Assembly (NCBI RefSeq): GCF_002095435.2
Contig: NZ_MJEJ02000047.1
Location: forward strand, 1 to 64,000
Direction: 5' to 3'
From: Williamsia sp. 1138
GTDB taxonomy: Bacteria; Actinomycetota; Actinomycetes; Mycobacteriales; Mycobacteriaceae
DNA: 64,000 bases
The notes under the pieces are model-generated. The model saw only the letters and a list, made by a program, of their open reading frames with translations. It did not search any database and had not been told where the DNA came from. A program made the translations under genes and the position numbers. Shown here in pieces: positions 7,924-16,662 of the stretch. Numbering within the stretch: the first letter of the stretch is position 1; each line of letters starts with the position of its first letter.

Positions 7924-9583
7924 CGGTATTTCACTTCCCAGTCCTGGATCAACCGGCCGAGAACATTGCCGAACTGATTCGAAAGACGTTGATCGTCGAT
8001 CCGGGCATCGAAGTCGGAACCTACTATTCGCCGGGCCTTATCGGGGTTGTCGGCAAGCAGCTCTTGGTATGCAGGCAGCGTGTCCTCGGTGATCAACCTC
8101 CACCGCTCGTGTTTGTCCGCGATGTTGCCCTCAGGGAATGGAGTCTCGACGATGATCTCACCCGGAATGTACCGCCCGCTGGGGTGTGAGGTCTCCTCCG
8201 GATACAGCTCGGGATAGGCGTGTGCGCCCGGAATCGACGGCGTGCCGACAGTCGTCAACATCCATGTCATCGCCTCACCGGTGACTGGCCGATCGCGCAT
8301 CTCCTCGTAGTCGTCGGCGATGATGTCGAACTGTTCGCGATGGAGTAACTTTGTGTTTCCCGCGGCGATGCGAGCCGGGTCGTCATGCTCAGTACCAAGA
8401 TCGATTAGGTGCCACGCGTTCTGCGATTTACTGTCGATCAGGCCAGCCCTCTGCATCCGGTCGATCTCCGTGGTCCCGCCGTGCAGGTACGCCTCATGCA
8501 TCGGCGCTTGGTCTTCGAATATCTCCTTCTGCATGCTCAGAAACTTCTGCTCGTAGTACGCGAGTTCGTCTGCGCTCATGCCCGCGACTGCACGGGTCAT
8601 CGCTTCGATCTCGTCGGGCAGCATCACGCCGGCAGGCCCCTTGACGGCTTTGGCGATGTCGCGCATCGCTGCTAGATCGTAGAAGCCTCCGGCGAAGGAT
8701 GGGCCGATCATGTTCGCCATACCGGCCCACTGCATTTCGGGATTATCGAGAAACAGTTGTCCGTAGTACTCGTAGACTTTGGTGATCGTCTCGCTGTTGA
8801 ACTCCGTGCCCCTCGACGGGTCCCACTTCGATGGATCGATGCCAGCGTCTTCCAACGATTCACGTAGCCAGTAGCCCCTAATGAACTCTCGGTAGCTTCC
8901 TTCTGGAAGAAGTCCCGCATCAAACGCTGCATCCAACAACGGCTTTGCCGCGTCGGGATGGTTCTTCACCCACTCTTGGAACCGCGGGTCGTCGATGACG
9001 AGTTTGGCTTGCTCAGGCGTCAAGCCGATCAGCGAAGGGGGTGCGTAGTCGCGTCCGGCGGCGACATCGCCCTTGGTGGCGTCCAGTTCGTCGTTCGCGC
9101 TGTCGAGCGCGAAGGCGACTGCCTCGTCTTCGTCGGTCAGCTGTTTCACCGCGTCGTCGATGGCTTCTTGGTGAGCCTTGCGCGCTGACTCTTGTGCGGC
9201 GACTTCGTCCCTTGTGAAGGGACCGGCCATCGCGTAGTGGCCCACCTTCCAGTCGTCAGCGACCTGGAACTGACTCCAGATCGCGGAGTCGACCTTGGAA
9301 ATCGCGTTGTCCCGGACCGACTGCAGTGCCGAGCCGCTCCGGAGAGCCTCGATCACCGCATCTGTGGCGTCCGCGACTCGTATTCCTAGGCGATGGTCCT
9401 TATCTGCTTTGTCCCAGGCCGCACCGCGGTCGTACCCTGGGAGCCCTCGTGAAGCGATTGCGCCACGGCTCTGGCCGCGTTCAGCGTGGCCTCGAAGTCG
9501 CTGTTCGCAGTCGCGAGAGCGGTCGCCGCATCGCCGAGCTCCGACGGTCGCCACCCCCTGACGCCGCCGACTGTGTAGCCCAT
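7917..9583 (-). pseudogene. WXG100-like N-terminus fused to large unknown domain, frameshifted
   Basis: Two reading frames together make one protein of about 550 residues. The N-terminal part starts at ATG 9583 (MGYTVGGVRGWRPSELGDAA) and is a helical WXG100-like segment that runs to about 9435. The rest (GAAWDKADKDHRLGIRVADA onward) continues in another frame to the stop at 7917. Reading DNA as given, one base would have to be re-read or added near 9430-9440, where GAGGGCTCCCAGGGTACGACC lies, to join them. The single long open frame extending to 9554 has an Arg-rich, non-protein-like first 50 residues and is not the true start. The C-terminal domain is acidic, rich in Glu and Asp, with no family I recognise. 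It may be a disrupted gene, a frameshifting site or a sequencing error. Confidence 0.6.
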
Positions 9584-9584
9584 C

Positions 9585-9806
9585 TCAAAGCCACAGCCCG
9601 GAGAACGCACGCGACGCCAGATCCTCGGCGCCGTCAAAGGCCTCACCGCTACGTGCCGCGACCGCTGCGGTCTTCGACCCTGCCAGTGCGCCTGCGACCC
9701 CGTTCGTTGCCGATGAGGCGTCGAGTTCCTCGATCTCCGCCCCAAATGCGCGGTACTTCGCCGCACTCGTTGTCATGTGCGCAGCGTCTGCGCGAAAAAT
9801 TGACAT
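9585..9806 (-). CDS. Small WXG100/ESX-like protein
   Basis: The 73-residue, Ala-rich, predicted all-helical protein (MSIFRADAAHMTTSAAKYRA) ends in AFSGLWL. It has the size and composition of WXG100/ESX partners, but no clear Trp-X-Gly turn is visible. It has a purine-rich site (GGGAGGGGGG) about 10 nt upstream of the ATG and stops one base before the start of the larger WXG100-like gene, so both are in one operon. It is probably the small partner of the larger protein, but export through a type VII system is an inference. Confidence 0.55.
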   Translation of the reverse strand: MSIFRADAAHMTTSAAKYRAFGAEIEELDASSATNGVAGALAGSKTAAVAARSGEAFDGAEDLASRAFSGLWL

Positions 9807-9903
9807 CGGATGGCCCCCCTCCCAATGACGATGACAATAGCGCTCGAATCCGACAGCGGCACCGAAGCCCGAGCAGGTTGTGGATAACTGACACCATGGG
9901 GGT

Positions 9904-10290
9904 GTGGCCACCTACAAGACAGTCGAGCCGGCCGCGATGCGCGCCGCCGTCGACGCCGTTGCGGAATGGCTGCGCGACCCCGACGCCGCCGAGCCGACGC
10001 GCTCGCAACTCGCCGACGCCGTACGCACCACCGCACGCACTCTCGCGCAGCTGGCACCGGGTGGTTCGGTCGAGGTTCGGGTGCCGCCGTTCGTCGCGGT
10101 GCAGTGCATCGAAGGACTCCGGCATACCCGGGGAACACCGCCGAACGTCGTCGAGACCGATGCCCGGACCTGGTTGCTGCTGGTGACCGGCCGTCTCGAC
10201 CTCGCCGGCGCCCTCGACTCCGGAAAAGCTTCGGCGTCCGGGAGTCGCGCGGGTGACATCGTGCACTGGTTGCCGCTGACGAGGGTCTGA
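9904..10290 (+). CDS. Sterol carrier family protein (Rv0807-like)
   Basis: The 128-residue protein resembles the short sterol-carrier-family protein found directly upstream of purF in mycobacteria and relatives. It is mixed alpha/beta with no catalytic motif (RVPPFVAVQCIEGLRHTRG; TWLLLVTGRLDLAGAL). Binding of a lipid or other small ligand is plausible, but its role is unknown. The GTG at 9904 (MATYK) is preceded by GGGGGT. It is divergent from the WXG100-like cassette and lies 110 nt upstream of purF on the same strand. Confidence 0.75.
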   Translation: MATYKTVEPAAMRAAVDAVAEWLRDPDAAEPTRSQLADAVRTTARTLAQLAPGGSVEVRVPPFVAVQCIEGLRHTRGTPPNVVETDARTWLLLVTGRLDLAGALDSGKASASGSRAGDIVHWLPLTRV

Positions 10291-10334
10291 CCAGGGGGTG
10301 GACGCGGGGTGTCACGTAGACACGCCGCGATGAT

Positions 10335-10364
10335 TCGCTTACGTCAGGACCCAGCCCGTAGACT
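10335..10364 (+). promoter_or_regulatory. Candidate purF promoter
   Basis: TAGACT at 10359-10364 fits an actinobacterial -10 hexamer, and TTCGCT at 10335-10340 could act as a weak -35 at 18 bp spacing. It is about 36 nt before the purF ATG. Confidence 0.35.
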
Positions 10365-10400
10365 CGGTGCTACGCCCTCCACCAGCCCCAGCCCAACCTC

Positions 10401-11966
10401 ATGGGAGTGCCAGTGACCGAGCTGTCGATCAACAGCAAGAACTTGCTCGATGCCGACGAGCCAGAAAACGAACCCCGCGAAGAATGCGGGGTTTTTGGTG
10501 TCTGGGCCCCCGGCGAGGATGTCGCCAAGCTCACGTACTACGGCTTGTATGCGTTGCAGCACAGAGGCCAGGAAGCGGCGGGCATCGCCACCGCCGACGG
10601 CTCGCAGGTGTTGGTGTTCAAGGACCTCGGCCTGGTCTCACAGGTGTTCGACGAGCAGACACTAGGCGCCATGCAGGGCCACGTCGCCATCGGACACTGC
10701 CGCTACAGCACCACCGGTTCGACCACCTGGGAGAACTCCCAGCCGATCTTCCGCACCACCGCCGCAGGCACCGGCGTCGCGCTGGGCCACAATGGCAACC
10801 TCGTCAACACCTCCGACCTCGCGAGCAAGGCTCGCGAACTCGGATTGATGGATTCGCGCCGTGCCGGGGGAGCCACCTCGGACTCCGACGTCGTCGGTGC
10901 GCTACTGGCTCACGGAGCTGCCGACTCCACCATCGAGCAAGCCGCGATGGAGCTCCTGCCCACGCTCAAGGGCGCGTTCTGCCTGACGTTCATGGACGAG
11001 CACACGCTCTATGCCGCGCGTGACCCGCACGGTGTGCGTCCGCTGTGCCTGGGCCGCCTCGACCGCGGCTGGGTCGTCGCCTCCGAAACCGCCGCTCTCG
11101 ACATCGTCGGCGCATCGTTCGTCCGCGACATCGAACCCGGCGAACTGCTTGCCATCGACGCCGACGGCGTCCGCAGCTCGCGCTTCGCCAAGCCCACCCC
11201 CAAGGGCTGCGTCTTCGAATACGTCTATCTCGCCCGCCCCGACAGCGTCATCAACGGCCGGTCGGTGCACACCACCCGCGTCGAGATCGGCCGCCGCCTG
11301 GCTCGTGAGTTCCCGGCCGACGGCGACCTCGTGATCCCGGTGCCTGAATCCGGCACCCCGGCCGCCGTGGGATACGCACAGGAATCGGGTATTCCGTACG
11401 GCCAGGGTCTGATGAAGAACGCCTATGTCGGCCGCACCTTCATCCAGCCGTCGCAGACCATTCGTCAGCTCGGCATCCGGCTCAAGCTGAACCCGCTCAA
11501 AGAGGTCATTCGTGGCAAACGACTTGTGGTGGTGGACGATTCGATCGTTCGCGGCAACACCCAGCGTGCGCTGATCCGGATGCTCCGCGAGGCAGGCGCG
11601 GCCGAGGTGCACGTTCGCATCGCGTCGAGTCCGGTGCGGTGGCCGTGCTTCTACGGTATCGACTTCGCTTCTCCGGCAGAGCTGATCGCCAACGGCATGG
11701 ACTCCGAAGAGCATCTCGTCGACGGCGTGCGGCACGCCATCGGCGCTGATTCCCTGGGCTACATCAGCACGGACGAGATGATCGCGGCCACCGAGCAACC
11801 GGCCGAAAATCTCTGTGCCGCATGTTTCACCGGCGAGTACCCGATTGAACTCCCGAAGGAGACCTCGATGGGCAAGGCGGTGCTGGAGACCATGCTCACC
11901 AATGCGGCGACGGGTCAGAACGCCCTGGCCGACAACGACAACGTCAGCGCGGTCCGTCGGCCCTGA
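10401..11966 (+). CDS. purF: Amidophosphoribosyltransferase
   Basis: PurF catalyses the first step of purine synthesis, moving the amide nitrogen of glutamine onto PRPP. The Ntn glutaminase domain starts at Cys29 in REECGVFGV; the 28 residues before it are a propeptide that would be removed. The PRPP loop is RLVVVDDSIVRGNTQR, and Cys residues in the C-terminal part (PCFYGID; ENLCAACF) fit the iron-sulfur type of enzyme. Length is 521 residues, normal for the actinobacterial form. The start is ATG 10401, with a GTG at 10413 as alternative. A terminator-like hairpin lies inside the codons for the propeptide cleavage site. purM follows 171 nt downstream. Confidence 0.97.
   Translation: MGVPVTELSINSKNLLDADEPENEPREECGVFGVWAPGEDVAKLTYYGLYALQHRGQEAAGIATADGSQVLVFKDLGLVSQVFDEQTLGAMQGHVAIGHCRYSTTGSTTWENSQPIFRTTAAGTGVALGHNGNLVNTSDLASKARELGLMDSRRAGGATSDSDVVGALLAHGAADSTIEQAAMELLPTLKGAFCLTFMDEHTLYAARDPHGVRPLCLGRLDRGWVVASETAALDIVGASFVRDIEPGELLAIDADGVRSSRFAKPTPKGCVFEYVYLARPDSVINGRSVHTTRVEIGRRLAREFPADGDLVIPVPESGTPAAVGYAQESGIPYGQGLMKNAYVGRTFIQPSQTIRQLGIRLKLNPLKEVIRGKRLVVVDDSIVRGNTQRALIRMLREAGAAEVHVRIASSPVRWPCFYGIDFASPAELIANGMDSEEHLVDGVRHAIGADSLGYISTDEMIAATEQPAENLCAACFTGEYPIELPKETSMGKAVLETMLTNAATGQNALADNDNVSAVRRP
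10471..10496 (+). promoter_or_regulatory. Terminator-like hairpin inside purF coding sequence
   Basis: AACCCCGC (10471-10478) and GCGGGGTT (10486-10493) form a perfect 8-bp stem around a 7-nt loop, followed by more T, giving a run of five T (10492-10496). This is the form of an intrinsic terminator or attenuator, only 70 nt into the coding region. Translating ribosomes would normally cover it. Confidence 0.5.
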
Positions 11967-12137
11967 GCCGCCGCTCGTGTGGGTGGCGACAACGTCGTCG
12001 GATCAGTCGACTGCGTCTTCAGATCTGCACATTCGATCCCATGGAAAAGCCGTGGGGTACGTCTCGGGTAGCGTGAGACCGGATTATTCACCCGGCAGAT
12101 TCGAACTGCCACCTTCGAGAACGGGAACCTCACGCCG

Positions 12138-13235
12138 ATGACCGACAACGAGCCCAGCGCCTCATATGCTGCGGCGGGAGTGGACATCGATGCCGGCGAA
12201 CGGGCGGTAGAGCTCTTTGCACCGCATGCCAAGCGCACCCTGCGACCGGAGGTCATGGGTGGACTGGGCGGATTTGCCGGCCTCTTCAAACTCAAGGGCG
12301 ACTATCGCGAGCCCGTGTTGGCCTCGTCCACCGACGGCGTCGGCACGAAGATCGCCGTCGCGCAGGCGATGGGCAAGCACGACACCCTGGGCCGCGACCT
12401 GGTTGCCATGGTCGTCGACGACCTGGTCGTCTGCGGTGCCGAGCCGCTGTTCCTGCAGGACTACATCGCTGTGGGCAAGGTTGTTCCTGAAGTGGTCGCC
12501 GAGCTCGTCAAAGGCATCGCCGACGGCTGTGTCGAGGCCGGGTGCACCCTTCTCGGTGGCGAGACCGCCGAACACCCCGGGCTGATGGCCGAAGGTGACT
12601 ACGACCTGTCCGCCACGGGTGTCGGCATCGTCGAGGCCGATTCGGTGCTCTCCCCGGACCGGGTTCGGCCGGGCGACGTGGTGATCGCGATGGGCAGCTC
12701 CGGCCTGCATTCGAACGGCTACTCACTGGCGCGCAAGGTGCTCCTGGAGTGGGGCCACATGGATCTCGGTGGACACGTCGAGGAGTTCGAACGCACGCTT
12801 GGTGAGGAGATGCTGGAACCGACGCGCATCTACGCGAAGGACTGCCTCGCACTGGCCGCCGAGACCGATGTGCGGACGTTCTCTCACGTGACCGGTGGCG
12901 GACTCGCCGACAATCTGGCGCGGGTGCTCCCCAGCGGCCTGGTGGCCGAACTGGACCGCGGCACCTGGACCCCTGCGCCCATCTTCCAGATGATCGCGCA
13001 GCGCGGCCGTGTCGAGCGTGTCGAGATGGAACGCACCTTCAACATGGGGGTCGGGATGGTCGCCGTGGTGGCGCCCGAAGACACCGACCGCGCTCTCGCT
13101 GTGCTCACGGCCCGCCATCTGAACTGCTGGGTGCTGGGCTCGATCAAGAAGTCCCATGCGACCAAGACCGGCGAGCACGCGAAGCATGCCAAGACCGGCG
13201 TAGCGGAGCTGATGGGCGAGCACCCGAGGTTCTGA
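12138..13235 (+). CDS. purM: Phosphoribosylformylglycinamidine cyclo-ligase
   Basis: PurM (AIR synthetase) closes the imidazole ring in the fifth step of purine synthesis, using ATP. The 365-residue protein has the family motifs: SSTDGVGTKIAVAQ near residue 55, DLVAMVVDDLVVCGAEPLFLQDY, GGETAEHPG, and GLHSNGYSLAR in the C-terminal half. It starts at ATG 12138 and follows purF, as in mycobacteria. A strong intrinsic terminator follows the stop at 13261-13303. Confidence 0.97.
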   Translation: MTDNEPSASYAAAGVDIDAGERAVELFAPHAKRTLRPEVMGGLGGFAGLFKLKGDYREPVLASSTDGVGTKIAVAQAMGKHDTLGRDLVAMVVDDLVVCGAEPLFLQDYIAVGKVVPEVVAELVKGIADGCVEAGCTLLGGETAEHPGLMAEGDYDLSATGVGIVEADSVLSPDRVRPGDVVIAMGSSGLHSNGYSLARKVLLEWGHMDLGGHVEEFERTLGEEMLEPTRIYAKDCLALAAETDVRTFSHVTGGGLADNLARVLPSGLVAELDRGTWTPAPIFQMIAQRGRVERVEMERTFNMGVGMVAVVAPEDTDRALAVLTARHLNCWVLGSIKKSHATKTGEHAKHAKTGVAELMGEHPRF

Positions 13236-13260
13236 TCCGCCGCAAGACCTACTGATTGCA

Positions 13261-13303
13261 CAAGCAAAACCCCGGGATGTTGAAGTCCCGGGGTTTTTGC
13301 TTG
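13261..13303. terminator. Strong bidirectional intrinsic terminator after purM
   Basis: CAAGCAAAACCCCGGGA pairs with TCCCGGGGTTTTTGCTTG across an 8-nt loop. The A-rich left flank and T5 on the right allow it to work in both directions, ending purM (+) and the DUF3073 gene (-). Confidence 0.9.
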
Positions 13304-13430
13304 TGACCATCGGCCGCTGAACGAGTCAGTCGGCGTGGGCATAGAGATATGACCGCCTGAGGCGAGCTGTCAGGGGGTTGGGAAAGATGGGCTGGAAGCC
13401 ACCGCTAGGGCTGTGCCTCCGAGCGCGTTG

Positions 13431-13610
13431 TCAGGCGCGCCGCCAGCTCTCTTCGTCGGACCACCGATCGTCCGTGATCTCATCGTTCGGATCTACGGAA
13501 TCACCGCCTGACAACTCTCGTTGCAGACTGTCGAAGTCGGTATTCGGTGTGCTGTACTTCAGTTCACGAGCAACTTTAGTCTGCTTCGCCTTAGCCCGGC
13601 CGCGGCCCAT
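13431..13610 (-). CDS. DUF3073 protein (Rv0810c-like)
   Basis: The 59-residue protein begins MGRGRAKAKQTKVARELKYS and ends in an acidic tail (SVDPNDEITDDRWSDEESW). This is the DUF3073 family, almost universal in actinobacteria and of unknown function; the basic head suggests nucleic-acid contact. I started at ATG 13610, where the conserved head begins, rather than at the upstream in-frame ATG at 13661. Confidence 0.9.
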   Translation of the reverse strand: MGRGRAKAKQTKVARELKYSTPNTDFDSLQRELSGGDSVDPNDEITDDRWSDEESWRRA

Positions 13611-13746
13611 AGGGGACCCCCTCGCGCAATGAAGGGGCGGCCAAACGTGTGGCGGCCCCATTCTGTGTTTACAAATATGGTCGTGAGAGACAGTCTAGCG
13701 CGCCCGCAGGCATGATGCGGACCGGCTCGGCTCGGGAGCGGCGAAT

Positions 13747-14388
13747 TTACTTGGACATCTTGCGTTGCCAGCGAGTCGCGTCCCTGACGACCTTTGGTGG
13801 GAGGTCCTCGCCGGCGAGGAGCTTCTCCAGCGAAGCGGGATCGGGGCCGGTGATCAGATCCCGGACCAGTACGCCGTGATCGGGGCGGGAGGTCACCCGG
13901 ACGTCGTCTCCGGCCGCAATCACACCGGCCTCGATGACCCGCAGGTAGCAGCCGACGTCGGCGCGTTCATAGAAGCGTTTGACCCAATGGTCCTCGTCGG
14001 ACCAATCGGCGAAGGTGCGACACGGGGTGCGTGCGATCGTGACCTCGAGCAGGGTCTCGCCGATCTGCCAGCGTTCACCGATCATGGCGTCGGTGGTCGG
14101 CATGCCTGAGATCCGCAGGTTCTCGCCGAACCAGCCGTAGCCGAGGTCGCGACCGAGTTCGCTCGCCCAGCGTCGGGCCTCGTCTTCGGAGTAGGCGTAA
14201 ACGGCTTGGTCGATCCCGCCGTGATGTTTGACGTCACAGCTGTGGTCGATTGTCAGACCGAACTCATCTATGGCGACAGGACCTTCGATGGGTCGCTTGT
14301 CGATCGCACTGCGGCCGACGGCTCCCGCAAGCGGCAGATCCTCATGCACAGCGCAGACCGCGATGACCTTGCCCTCGGGAAGGGTCAT
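13747..14388 (-). CDS. MOSC domain protein (YiiM-like)
   Basis: The 213-residue protein is one MOSC domain, a beta-barrel related to the molybdenum cofactor sulfurase C-terminus. It shows KHHGGIDQAVYAYSEDEARRW, FGENLRISGM and the conserved Cys in RTPCRTFADW, as in YiiM-type proteins that reduce N-hydroxylated compounds or handle cofactor sulfur. The substrate is unknown. Its ATG overlaps the stop of the upstream ygfZ-like gene (ATGA), so the two are translated as a unit. Confidence 0.85.
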   Translation of the reverse strand: MTLPEGKVIAVCAVHEDLPLAGAVGRSAIDKRPIEGPVAIDEFGLTIDHSCDVKHHGGIDQAVYAYSEDEARRWASELGRDLGYGWFGENLRISGMPTTDAMIGERWQIGETLLEVTIARTPCRTFADWSDEDHWVKRFYERADVGCYLRVIEAGVIAAGDDVRVTSRPDHGVLVRDLITGPDPASLEKLLAGEDLPPKVVRDATRWQRKMSK

Positions 14389-15509
14389 TTCCCGCGCAGT
14401 CGCTCGATGGCGGCCCGCCCGGCCTGGACGCGATCGTCCGCGGGGACCGAGGCGGGATCGATGGCGGCGGTCGTGCCACCGGTTTCCAGCGCCGTGTCGG
14501 CGGGGACGCCCCGCTTGATCAAGGCCAACGCGATGGGTCCGTACTCGTAGTGGTCGACGACGGTGCCGATGCGCCCCACGGTTCGTCCGCCGGCAGTGAC
14601 CGGATCGCCCGTGACCGGGCGCGTATCCGCGCTGCCGTCCAGATGTAGAAGCAACATCTGCCGGGGTGGCTTACCGAGGTTGTGCACTCGCGCGACCGTT
14701 TCCTGGCCGCGGTAGCAGCCCTTGTTCAGGTGCACCGCACCGAACTCGGACGGTGAGCCGATCCAATTGACCTCGTGCGGAATCGTCCGCTCGTCAGTGT
14801 CTGCGCCGAGACGGGGGCGCAGCGCCGAGACCCGCATGGCCTCGTAGGTCCAGGTACCGGAGGGGCGTACGCCCACAGCGGTCAGGCTGGACCACCATGT
14901 GGTGAGCTGATCGACCGGCACGATCAGGTCGATCGTCTCGGTGGCCGCATTCTCGCCAACGGCCGGCATGACCCGCCAGAACCCGCCCTCAGCGAGAGGG
15001 CCGGCATTGTAAACTGTTGCTGTGCTCGGTATTTGAAGCAATTGAGCGATGGCGCCGGTTCGGGTCTCGGGCCCGATGAGCGTCAGTACCGCCATATCGG
15101 GACGCGCTGCGACCTCGACCTGGGCCCAGAACACCATCTTGGTCAGGAAGCCGGCGAGCGCCTCGACGCGAAAGCCCTCGGTGTCGATCCAGGTGGTCCC
15201 GTCGAGGTCGGTCAGCAAGAAGTGGTCTTCCACCCGCCCGTTGCCGTCCAGGCTCAGGTTCTCGGCACTCCGCCCTTCGGACAGATCGGTCACCAGTTGG
15301 CTCGAGATGGTGTTCAGCCAGCTGAGGCGTTCGGGGCCGGTCAACGTGATGACGCCGCGGTGGGAGCGGTCGATCATCACCGCCGACGTCGCCGCGGCAC
15401 GTTGCTCGCCGAACGGGTCGCCGAAGTGCCAAGCCACGGCTTCGTCGAGTGATTCTTCCGGGCCGCCGACGGCACCGATGGCGCGCAATGAGTCCAACAA
15501 TTCAGTCAC
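14385..15509 (-). CDS. ygfZ: YgfZ/GcvT-like folate-binding protein
   Basis: The 374-residue protein carries the YgfZ signature KGCYRGQETVARVHNLG, in which the Cys is the hallmark residue. YgfZ proteins bind tetrahydrofolate and help assemble or repair certain iron-sulfur enzymes. The GTG at 15509 (VTELLDSLRAIG) was chosen because the longer frame reaching 15701 begins with unrelated sequence antisense to pabC. It is divergent from pabC, with only 39 nt between the starts, so both promoters must sit in or near that gap. It is coupled to the MOSC gene downstream. Confidence 0.88.
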   Translation of the reverse strand: MTELLDSLRAIGAVGGPEESLDEAVAWHFGDPFGEQRAAATSAVMIDRSHRGVITLTGPERLSWLNTISSQLVTDLSEGRSAENLSLDGNGRVEDHFLLTDLDGTTWIDTEGFRVEALAGFLTKMVFWAQVEVAARPDMAVLTLIGPETRTGAIAQLLQIPSTATVYNAGPLAEGGFWRVMPAVGENAATETIDLIVPVDQLTTWWSSLTAVGVRPSGTWTYEAMRVSALRPRLGADTDERTIPHEVNWIGSPSEFGAVHLNKGCYRGQETVARVHNLGKPPRQMLLLHLDGSADTRPVTGDPVTAGGRTVGRIGTVVDHYEYGPIALALIKRGVPADTALETGGTTAAIDPASVPADDRVQAGRAAIERLRGK

Positions 15510-15548
15510 GTTGTCAATGGTACGAGCGTCCTCGCTACTCTTGCCGCT

Positions 15549-16460
15549 ATGGCTGAATCGATCTTGGTGACCATCGACGGTGCTGTCCTCGATCCAGACG
15601 TCCCGATCCTGCACGGGGACGACCTCGCAGCGGTGCGTGGCGACGGTGTATTCGAGACCCTTCTGGTCCGAGACGGTCGGGCGCGGATCGTTGACCTGCA
15701 TTTACAGCGGCTTGCCCGCAGCGCGAAGGCGCTGGACCTGCCGGCGCCCGATGAGGAGAAGTGGGCTTCGGCGATCGATACCGGCGCCCGGGTGTGGGCC
15801 GAAAAGAGCGACAACGCAGAAGGGCTGATGCGCGTGGTCTACTCACGCGGCAGGGAATCTGCGCCCGTCGACGCGGTGGTCAGCAGGGATCGCGACGACA
15901 CCGGACTCACGCGCGACATCGGCGGGGCAACCGAATACCTGACGGTCGGTCCGGTCCCCTCTCGTGCCGCCGTGGTCCGTGAGAACGGCGTCAAGGTGAT
16001 CACCGCCTCGCGTGGCTACTCGATCGACCTCGCCGCCTCGGCGCCGTGGCAGCTGCTGGGCGCAAAAACCCTGAGCTACGCCACCAACATGGCTGCGCTT
16101 CGCTATGCGCAGGATCAGGGAGCCGACGACGTGATCTACCTCAGTAGCGAGGGGATCGTGCTCGAAAGCCCGCGCTCGACGGTGATCGCGGTCGAGGGAA
16201 AGAACCTGATGACTCCGCCGGCCGAGAGTGGAATCCTCGGCGGCACAATGCAACAGGCGATCTTCGCGCAGGCCGAGAAAGAAGGCTGGCAGACCGAGAT
16301 CGGGACGCTGCGGCCCGCAGATCTGGTGTGTGCCGATGCGGTGTGGCTGGTGTCGAGCATCACTCTTGCCGCTCGGATCACAAAGTTCAACGGCTATCAG
16401 ATGTCGGCCCCGGAGCATCCCGAGGAGTTCTCGGCACTGGTCGATCGCGCAATCGACTGA
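15549..16460 (+). CDS. pabC: Aminodeoxychorismate lyase (class IV aminotransferase fold)
   Basis: The 303-residue protein is a fold-type IV PLP enzyme. The catalytic Lys is in LLGAKTLSYATNMAALRYAQ, and the phosphate-binding segment is SPRSTVIAVEGKNLMTPP followed by GILGGTMQQAI. PabC releases pyruvate from 4-amino-4-deoxychorismate to give p-aminobenzoate for folate. Branched-chain or D-amino-acid aminotransferases share the fold, but the position beside the folate-binding YgfZ homologue, as in mycobacteria, favours PabC. It starts at ATG 15549. Confidence 0.82.
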   Translation: MAESILVTIDGAVLDPDVPILHGDDLAAVRGDGVFETLLVRDGRARIVDLHLQRLARSAKALDLPAPDEEKWASAIDTGARVWAEKSDNAEGLMRVVYSRGRESAPVDAVVSRDRDDTGLTRDIGGATEYLTVGPVPSRAAVVRENGVKVITASRGYSIDLAASAPWQLLGAKTLSYATNMAALRYAQDQGADDVIYLSSEGIVLESPRSTVIAVEGKNLMTPPAESGILGGTMQQAIFAQAEKEGWQTEIGTLRPADLVCADAVWLVSSITLAARITKFNGYQMSAPEHPEEFSALVDRAID

Positions 16461-16621
16461 TCCGTCGGCGCCATCGCCAAGGCGCCTGCGACTACCAACC
16501 CGGGGACATGGGTCCTCGTGGTGGTGGGACCGTGTCCCCGAGTAACCCATATGTGGTCAGCGGCACGTCGAAATTGGCCTGATTTGCTTGTTCGGGGCTG
16601 CTCGAGCGGCGTAGCCTGCAA

Positions 16622-16640
16622 CTACTACGGTCGGTAGTAG
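16622..16640. promoter_or_regulatory. Inverted repeat upstream of cydA
   Basis: CTACTAC (16622-16628) and GTAGTAG (16634-16640) form a perfect 7-bp inverted repeat with a 5-bp spacer, 22 bp before the cydA ATG. This is the right place for a repressor or activator controlling cytochrome bd. It does not match the CRP motif TGTGA-N6-TCACA. Confidence 0.55.
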
Positions 16641-16662
16641 CAGTACGTCGAATGAGGCAAAA

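Noticed and set aside
10307-10325. Short inverted repeat GTGTC-ACGTA-GACAC after the SCP-like gene
   Set aside because: Five-bp arms are too short to support an operator or terminator call on their own.
12094-12110. GGCAG-TTCGAAT-CTGCC on the minus strand looks like a tRNA T-arm
   Set aside because: No matching acceptor, D or anticodon arms are found around it, and it lies just before purM.
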